Position numbers and translations under genes: made by a program. A stretch of 27,800 bases of DNA, taken from Mayfieldus sp963841445. Its GTDB lineage: Bacteria > Actinomycetota > Thermoleophilia > Solirubrobacterales > 70-9. The notes beneath the pieces were generated by a model. The model had not been told where the DNA came from and ran no database searches. It saw nothing but the letters and a program-made list of their open reading frames with translations. Shown piece by piece: positions 22,439-27,800 of the stretch. Within the stretch, counting starts at the first letter, position 1, and the number at the start of each line of letters is the position of its first letter. The DNA is taken from positions 1-27,800 of the forward strand of contig CAWJCP010000009.1 in assembly GCA_963841445.1 (NCBI GenBank). The letters are read 5' to 3'.

Positions 22439-24268
22439 GGCGGGCGGCTCGAATCTGGGTCGCGACGCTGGTCCTGGCCCTGGCGCTTGCGGGCCCGCTG
22501 GCCCCGCAGCCGGCCGCGGCGTCGGTGGCGGCGAGCGGTCAATCCGGGCCCCTCCCGCCGACCACGGTGACCGAGCGCGAGGCGCTTGCCGCCGCCGGAT
22601 CCGACCCGAAGGTCGCCGCGGCGCGCGTGCAGCACCCGGACCTGAAGCCGACGGCGTCGCTTGTCGACGGCAACTGGCAGGTCGACTACTTCAGTGGCGA
22701 CGAAGACGTCGTGCAGGTGACCGTCGACGACGTGACCGGGACCGTGCTCGAGTCCTGGACCGGCTATCAGGTCGCCTGGAAGATGGCGCGCGGGTATTCG
22801 GGCGCCTTCGGGCACAAGCTCAACGCCCCCTACGTGTGGCTGCCGCTCTGCGCGATCTTCCTGCTCGGCCTGATCGACTGGCGGCGTCCGTGGCGGGTCG
22901 CGAACCTCGATCTGCTCGTCCTGCTCTCCTTTGGAGCCTCGCAGTACTTCTTCAACCGCGGCGAGATCGGCGTCTCGGTGCCGCTTCAGTACCCGCCGCT
23001 GATCTACCTGATGGCGCGCATGCTCTGGGTCGGGTTCCGCGGCCGCGGTGAGGGCCTGCGCCCGGTTTGGCCAGCCGCCTGGCTGGTGATCGCGGCGCTG
23101 TTCCTGCTCGGCTTTCGCGGCGGGCTCAACGTCGCCGACTCGGGAGTGATCGACGTCGGCTACGCGGGCGTCGTCGGCGCCGACCGCATCGTCGACGGCG
23201 ACCCGGTCTACGGTGCCGGCGAGTTCCCCGCCGACGTCGGCTCGGGCGATACCTACGGGCCGGCCAACTACTACGCCTACGTGCCGTTCGAGCAGGCCCT
23301 GCCGTGGAGCGGGCGCTGGGACGATCTGCCGGCGGCACACGCGGCGGCGATCTTCTTCGACCTCGCGACCTTCGTCCTGCTCCTGCTGCTCGGGAGGCAG
23401 CTGCGCTCGGGCGCCGCGGGCAAGCGGCTCGGTGCCGTGCTCGGCTTCGGTTGGGCAGCCTTTCCCTATGCGGCCTTGGTGCTCGAGTCGAACGCCAACG
23501 ACAGCCTTGTCGCTCTGCTGCTCGTCGCCACCCTGCTCGTTCTCTCGAGACCGGCGCTGCGCGGCGCCGGTCTCGCCCTGACCGGGCTGACGAAGTTCGC
23601 GCCTCTTGATCCTGGCTCCCCTCCTTGCGACCTATCAGGGCGATGGGGCGACGGGACATGGAATGGGTATCGAGGGGGAAGAGCCACGGAGCGAATCTTC
23701 CACGGGTGGTGCGGCGGGCCTGGCCGGCGAGCGCGCGGACTCCGGAGCACGGTCGCCGGGTAGGTCCGCCGTGACAGGACCCGTGGTAGTGCGGTTTGTC
23801 CTTGGATTCTTCGGCGTGGCGGCCGTGGTCATGGCCCAGGCCCTGGTCGACCCGGGCATCGTCACCTTCTGGCACCGCACCGTCGCCAGCCAGATCGACC
23901 GCAACTCACCGTTCAGCGTCTGGGGTCAGGTCTCAGGGCTGGAGCCACTGCGGATCGCGGCGATCGTGGCGCTCGGCGGGCTCGCGATGCTGGTCGCCTT
24001 CCGGCCGCGGCGCAAGTCGGCCGCCCAGGTCGCGGCCCTCGGCGCGGCGCTGTTGATCGGCACGCAGCTGATCGCGCAGCACTGGTTCTACCTCTACCTG
24101 GTCTGGTTCGCTCCGCTGCTCCTCGTCGCGCTCGGCGCGCTCAGCGCGGAACCGGTACCAGCAGCTGCTCGATCGACCGCGCAGAGCCGTTGGCTTCCAC
24201 ATCCACCAGAACCCCCATCACCCACACATCCTCCTCAGCCGTCTCGAAGCGAACCGGCATCTGCGTGA
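22435..24268 (+). CDS. PepSY-like plus polytopic membrane protein (GT87-like), frameshifted
   Basis: Starts at ATG 22435 overlapping the previous stop. It encodes a signal peptide (residues 1-30), a soluble PepSY-like domain (EREALAAAGSDPKVAAARV...GNWQVDYFSGDEDVVQVTVDDVTGTVL, about 45-110), then about ten membrane helices resembling GT87/DUF2029 mannosyltransferase-like proteins (YGPANYYAYVPFEQALPW, LALTGLTKFAPL). At about 23602-23608 the frame changes: LTKFAPL must continue as ILAPLLATYQ one frame over, running to the stop at 24268. The length is 1834 bases; dropping one base gives 610 residues. The last 45 residues are Pro/Ser-rich and lie antisense to ymdB. Sequence error or real inactivation cannot be told apart here. 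Confidence 0.72.
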
Positions 24269-24920
24269 GGAAGGCCTCCAGCGCCTGCTCGCGCTTGACC
24301 CCGATCACCCCGGCCCGCGAGCCGGTCATTCCGGCGTCGCTGATGTAGGCGGTGCCGCCCGGCAGCACCCGGGCGTCGGCGGTGGGCACGTGCGTGTGGG
24401 TGCCGAGCACGGCTGCGACCCGGCCGTCGAGATGCCAGCCCATCGCGACCTTCTCGCTGGTCACCTCGGCGTGGAAATCGACGATCACGACGTCGGCCTG
24501 GCCGTCGAGCCGCTCGAGGATCGAGTCGATCTCTCCAAACGGCGAGCGCGCGACCTTGAGCTGCACCGCGCCGCTGAGGTTCACGACGCCGACCCGCAGC
24601 TCGCCGACCTCGACCACTGTGTGGCCGCGGCCGGGATTCGCGTGCGGATAGTTGGCGGGGCGGATCACGCGCTCGGCGCGATCGAGGTAGGCGTAGGCCT
24701 CGCGATGCCTGTAGACGTGGTTGCCGGTCGTGATCACGTCAGCGCCGGCGGCGAAGAGGTCGCCGGCGGTCGCCTCGGTGATCCCCAGCCCGCCGGCCGA
24801 GTTCTCGCCGTTGACGACCACCATGTCGGGGGCGTGGCGCTCGCGCAGCTCGGGCATTGTCTGCGCGAAGCCGCGCCGTCCGGGAGCGCCGACGACGTCG
24901 CCGATAAAGAGGACTCGCAT
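24141..24920 (-). CDS. YmdB-family metallophosphoesterase
   Basis: A 259-residue YmdB/TIGR00282 protein, a dinuclear-metal calcineurin-like phosphodiesterase; Bacillus YmdB hydrolyses 2',3'-cyclic nucleotides and affects RNA stability and biofilm fate (family knowledge). All metal ligands are present: D8, E39 and N40 (NGENSAGG), N67-H68 (TGNHVY), H150 (DFHAEVTSEK), H175 and H177 (GTHTHVPTAD). ATG 24920 has no Shine-Dalgarno; TACGCT (24933-24928, minus) is seven bases upstream, so a leaderless mRNA is likely. Its 3' end overlaps the convergent membrane-protein gene by 128 bases. Not next to rny here. Confidence 0.95.
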   Translation of the reverse strand: MRVLFIGDVVGAPGRRGFAQTMPELRERHAPDMVVVNGENSAGGLGITEATAGDLFAAGADVITTGNHVYRHREAYAYLDRAERVIRPANYPHANPGRGHTVVEVGELRVGVVNLSGAVQLKVARSPFGEIDSILERLDGQADVVIVDFHAEVTSEKVAMGWHLDGRVAAVLGTHTHVPTADARVLPGGTAYISDAGMTGSRAGVIGVKREQALEAFLTQMPVRFETAEEDVWVMGVLVDVEANGSARSIEQLLVPVPR

Positions 24921-24927
24921 CGCGGTC

Positions 24928-24933
24928 AGCGTA
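24928..24933 (-). promoter_or_regulatory. -10 box for leaderless ymdB-family gene
   Basis: TACGCT on the minus strand, exactly seven bases from the ATG at 24920. Divergent from the ABC promoter. Confidence 0.4.
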
Positions 24934-24980
24934 TCCCGGCTGCGCTGGGCCGAGGCGCAGCCGCGCTGAAATCGACCCGT

Positions 24981-24986
24981 TAGCTT
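24981..24986 (+). promoter_or_regulatory. -10 box for leaderless ABC ATPase gene
   Basis: TAGCTT, exactly seven bases before the ATG at 24994. No Shine-Dalgarno precedes that ATG. Confidence 0.4.
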
Positions 24987-24993
24987 GTCGGCG

Positions 24994-25737
24994 ATGGAAG
25001 CCAGGGACTTCGGGGGCGGCTCGGGCGCGGCGCTGGAGGCGCACGGGATCGTGAAGCGCTACGGGCAGCGGGCGGCGCTGCGCGGGGTCGACTTCGAGGC
25101 CGATCCCGGCGAGCTGCTGGCGGTGATCGGGCCCAACGGCGCCGGCAAGACGACGCTGCTCTCGATCCTCGCCGGAATCGTGCGCCCCGACGAGGGCGAG
25201 GTGCATCTGCCCCGCGGCGAGGTCGGATGGGTGCCGCAGCAGGCGGCGCTTTACCGCCGCCTCACCGTGGAGGAGAACCTGCGCCTCTTCGCGCGCCTCG
25301 AGCGCCGCCCCGACGTCGAGGCGAGCGTCGAGCGGATGCTCGAGCAGAGCGACCTCGCCGATCGCCGTCACGACCAGGTGGCGCGGCTATCAGGGGGAAA
25401 CCAGCAGCGGGTCAACATCGCGATCGGGCTGCTCGCGCAACCGGTCGTGCTGCTGCTCGACGAGCCCAGTGCCGGGCTGGATCCGCGCCAGCGCGCGCGG
25501 CTCTGGGAGTTCGTCGCTGCGCTGGCCGCAGCCGGCACGACGGTGATCTTCTCCACCCACAACATCCAGGAGGCGGAGCGCTATGGCCAGCGGTTGCTGG
25601 TGATCGCCGACGGTGAGCGGCTCTTCGACGGCAGCCAGGCAATGCTGCGAGAGGCGGTCGCGCGCGAGGCTGCCGACGCGGCCGCCGCCGACTTCGAAGC
25701 CGCATTCGTCGCCTACCTTCACCACCGCGGACACTGA
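24994..25737 (+). CDS. ABC transporter ATP-binding protein
   Basis: A 247-residue ABC ATPase of the CcmA/drug-and-lipid-exporter class. Walker A GPNGAGKTT at 46-54, Q-loop VPQQAALYRRLTVEENL near 80-96, signature LSGGNQQR 132-139, Walker B VVLLLDEP 151-158, D-loop SAGLDP and switch His189 (FSTHN). It powers the permease encoded next, joined by a TGATG stop/start overlap. ATG 24994 is preferred to the TTG at 24985 because a TAGCTT box lies seven bases upstream; the TTG would be inside that box. Substrate unknown. Confidence 0.95.
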   Translation: MEARDFGGGSGAALEAHGIVKRYGQRAALRGVDFEADPGELLAVIGPNGAGKTTLLSILAGIVRPDEGEVHLPRGEVGWVPQQAALYRRLTVEENLRLFARLERRPDVEASVERMLEQSDLADRRHDQVARLSGGNQQRVNIAIGLLAQPVVLLLDEPSAGLDPRQRARLWEFVAALAAAGTTVIFSTHNIQEAERYGQRLLVIADGERLFDGSQAMLREAVAREAADAAAADFEAAFVAYLHHRGH

Positions 25738-27089
25738 TGCGCTGGCTGCTGCTCAAGGACCTGCAGATCCTCCGCCGCTCGCCGTTGCAGGCGGTCCTGC
25801 TGATCGTCTACCCGGTGCTGATCGCCCTGCTGGTCGGCTTCGCGATCTCGCGCGGGCCCGAGAAGCCGCGGGTCGCGTTCCTCAACAACGTCCCCAAGGA
25901 CACTCCCTTCAAGATCGGCAACCAGAGCGTCGACATCGTCGGCGCCCGCAGCACCCTCTGCGAGCGGATCCAGTGCGTGCGCGTCGACAGTCGCTCCGAG
26001 GCGATCGACAAGGTGCGCAGCGGCGACGTGCTCGGCGCCCTGATCCTGCCCCGCGACCTGGTCAGCAAGCTCGAGTCGCTGACCGGCTTGACTCCCGAGC
26101 GGCCAAAGGTCGAGGTGATCGTCAACCAGGAGGACCCGGTCAAGGAGCGGTTGGTCGACGACCGCATCACCGCGCTGCTCAGCGAAGCGAACCTGCGGAT
26201 CGCCCACGAGGTCGCCAAGACCTCGACCCGCTATCTCGACCTGCTCCAGCGCGGTGGGTCGCTGAACCTGCTCGGGCAGTCGATCGACGTGCTTGGGCTG
26301 CAGAGCGCGGAGCAGATCCTGCGCGCGCTGCGCCCGTCGCTGCGCTCCAGCGCCGAGATCGAGGCGCTCGACAAGGTGATCCGTTTCACCGCGCTTGCGA
26401 ACCAGAACCTCAACCTCGCCAACCCGCTGCTCGCCTCGGTCGCGGAGCCGATCAACGTCGACAAGCAGGTGATCTCCGGCAAGACGCCGCCGCTCGACGT
26501 CTTCGCGATCGCGATCGCGGCGACGGTGACGCTGATGTTCGTGACCGTGCTGCTGGTCGCCGGCTCGCTGGCGCTAGAGCGCGAGGAGAACGCCTTCTCG
26601 CGTCTCACGCGCGGACTCGTCTCGCGACCCGGGCTGCTGGCCGAGAAGGTCGGGCTCGGGGTCGTCGTCGCGCTTGTGGTGACGATGCTGATGCTCGCCG
26701 GCCTGGAGCTCTTCGTGTCGCTGCAGTGGCAGCGAGTCGGGCTCTGGCTGGTCGCGATCCTGGCCGGCGCGGCGGGGTTCGGCGCCGCCGGGGCGGCGCT
26801 TGGCGCCGCGACGCGCGAGGTGCGCGCCGCATCGCTGCTCGCCTTCATGATCTCGCTGCCGGTCGCCTTCCTCTCGCTGGTCCCCTCCGGATCGGTCGGC
26901 CCGGGGCTCTACGACGTGATCGGCGTCGTGACGGCGCTTTTCCCGTTCAAGCCGGCGCTGCACGCGATGGAGCGGGCGCTTGACGCATCGGGGCCGGCGA
27001 TGGGGATCGCGCTGATCCACCTCGCAATCCTCACCCTCGCCTACGGGGTGCTGGCGCGCTTGGCGCTGCGGCGACTCTCCTCCACCTGA
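25737..27089 (+). CDS. ABC-2 type transporter permease
   Basis: A 450-residue ABC-2 permease of the ABC2_membrane_3/YhgE-like layout: helix 1 at about 18-36 (QAVLLIVYPVLIALLVGFAI), a large extracytoplasmic domain of about 220 residues with coiled-coil-like stretches, then five or six helices from about 258 to 445 (VFAIAIAATVTLMFVTVLLVAGSLALEREENAF is the typical fifth-position block). Coupled to the ATPase gene by TGATG. The large outer domain is like those of exporters of peptides, lipids or wall components. Substrate cannot be told from sequence. Confidence 0.92.
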   Translation: MRWLLLKDLQILRRSPLQAVLLIVYPVLIALLVGFAISRGPEKPRVAFLNNVPKDTPFKIGNQSVDIVGARSTLCERIQCVRVDSRSEAIDKVRSGDVLGALILPRDLVSKLESLTGLTPERPKVEVIVNQEDPVKERLVDDRITALLSEANLRIAHEVAKTSTRYLDLLQRGGSLNLLGQSIDVLGLQSAEQILRALRPSLRSSAEIEALDKVIRFTALANQNLNLANPLLASVAEPINVDKQVISGKTPPLDVFAIAIAATVTLMFVTVLLVAGSLALEREENAFSRLTRGLVSRPGLLAEKVGLGVVVALVVTMLMLAGLELFVSLQWQRVGLWLVAILAGAAGFGAAGAALGAATREVRAASLLAFMISLPVAFLSLVPSGSVGPGLYDVIGVVTALFPFKPALHAMERALDASGPAMGIALIHLAILTLAYGVLARLALRRLSST

Positions 27090-27135
27090 CCGGTGGCCGC
27101 GGATACCGGGGCTCAAGGCCGACGGGGGCCTGCTC

Positions 27136-27141
27136 GATAAT
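27136..27141 (+). promoter_or_regulatory. -10 box of the lipoprotein gene
   Basis: GATAAT, five of six consensus positions, seven bases before the ATG at 27149, fitting a leaderless mRNA. Confidence 0.4.
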
Positions 27142-27148
27142 GGGCGTC

Positions 27149-27769
27149 ATGAGACGCATCGGGGTCCGGCTCGCTGCACTGACAGCGCTTTGCGGCATCG
27201 TCCTCGGCGCCTGTGGAGGAAGCGACGAGCCGTCCAAGGAGCGGCAGGAGGCTGCGAAGGCCAGGCGCGAGGCGGACGTCTCACTCAGCGTCCGGCCGAT
27301 CCTCTTGGCCGGCGACGTGTCGCCCGGGCCCGTCTTCTCATGCACCTTGGATCACGGGGCCGAGGAGGTGGTGCGCGGACCGAGCGCCAAGACGAATCTC
27401 GAGCTGGCCCGCCTCGTTCGCAGCCGTCAGGGCATCTGCGCTGTCCTCACCTTCCCGAAGGTCCCCGCGTCGCCGTCCCGCATCCTGCGCATCACCTTCT
27501 ACCGCGACGGCGATACCTCGGCCGCTCCTGAGAACCTCAGCTCGGGAAAACCGAAGCACAGCGTCCAGATCACGGCCTACAGCGATTACTCCACCGGCGG
27601 CGCGTATCTGCTCTCCACTTCCATTCCCGAGAACGGAAGCAGCGTCGGCAGCGTCCACGCTGGGCGGCTTGGCGCCGCAGGGCGAGTCGTGTCGATTCTG
27701 GTCTCGGAGACGAAGATGCCGGATTGGGTCTTCGAGAAGTCGACCGTCTGGCGCGCCCAGATCGTCTAG
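27149..27769 (+). CDS. Putative lipoprotein of unknown function
   Basis: A 206-residue secreted protein: basic start MRRIGVRL, hydrophobic core, and lipobox LGAC with the lipidated Cys near residue 19, followed by GGSDEPSKERQEAAKARREA, a charged linker. The rest is a beta-rich soluble domain with no family I recognise; two cysteines (in FSCTLD and GICAVL) could form a disulphide. ATG 27149 is preferred over the in-frame ATG at 27140, which overlaps the GATAAT box. It is separate from the ABC genes by 59 bases and has its own promoter. Confidence 0.75.
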   Translation: MRRIGVRLAALTALCGIVLGACGGSDEPSKERQEAAKARREADVSLSVRPILLAGDVSPGPVFSCTLDHGAEEVVRGPSAKTNLELARLVRSRQGICAVLTFPKVPASPSRILRITFYRDGDTSAAPENLSSGKPKHSVQITAYSDYSTGGAYLLSTSIPENGSSVGSVHAGRLGAAGRVVSILVSETKMPDWVFEKSTVWRAQIV

Positions 27770-27800
27770 ACGTTCGCGCCCCGGTCTTCGACTCCGGCGA

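Overview
The window is high-GC DNA carrying a chromosomal replication-origin neighbourhood. Gene order (dnaA-dnaN-recF-dciA-gyrB-gyrA on the minus strand, diverging from rpmH-rnpA-yidD-yidC-khpB-rsmG-parA-parB on the plus strand), many GTG/TTG starts, -10 boxes of the TANNNT type directly in front of start codons, and the protein flavour all suggest an actinobacterium. A deep-branching Thermoleophilia/Solirubrobacterales-like lineage is my best guess; that placement is inference, not measured.

Layout. 1-2046: a multispanning membrane protein, a gene-free but strongly structured stretch (865-1139) with an unusually long Shine-Dalgarno sequence on the minus strand, and an SDR oxidoreductase. 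2151-11461 (minus): gyrA, gyrB, dciA, recF, dnaN and dnaA, i.e. topology control, initiation, helicase loading, clamp and recombination. dnaN is split by a one-base frameshift. 11462-11676: divergent dnaA/rpmH control region. 11677-16377 (plus): ribosomal protein L34, RNase P protein, membrane-insertion genes yidD and yidC, RNA-binding khpB, 16S methyltransferase rsmG, and the ParA/ParB segregation pair, with two parS-like sites nearby. 16472-17992: tRNA-Ile(GAT) whose last base is also the first base of a small thioredoxin-fold gene, an SRPBCC protein and a bifunctional-nuclease-family protein. 17982-20410 (minus): D-Ala-D-Ala ligase and a PLP aminotransferase as an overlapping pair. 20433-24268 (plus): a small membrane protein, an alkaline-phosphatase-superfamily phosphodiesterase, and a PepSY-plus-polytopic membrane protein with a second one-base frameshift. 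24141-24920 (minus): YmdB-type phosphodiesterase. 24994-27089 (plus): ABC ATPase and permease. 27149-27769: a lipoprotein.

Most of the window is conserved housekeeping. The parts worth a second look are the structured minus-strand RNA candidate at 865-1139, the tRNA/start-codon overlap, the CTG-started dciA, two frameshifts that look like single-base insertions, the parS-like and origin-like sites, a leader peptide coupled to parA, and a recurrent leaderless-promoter pattern. I found no CRISPR array, insertion sequence, phage gene or obvious defence system.
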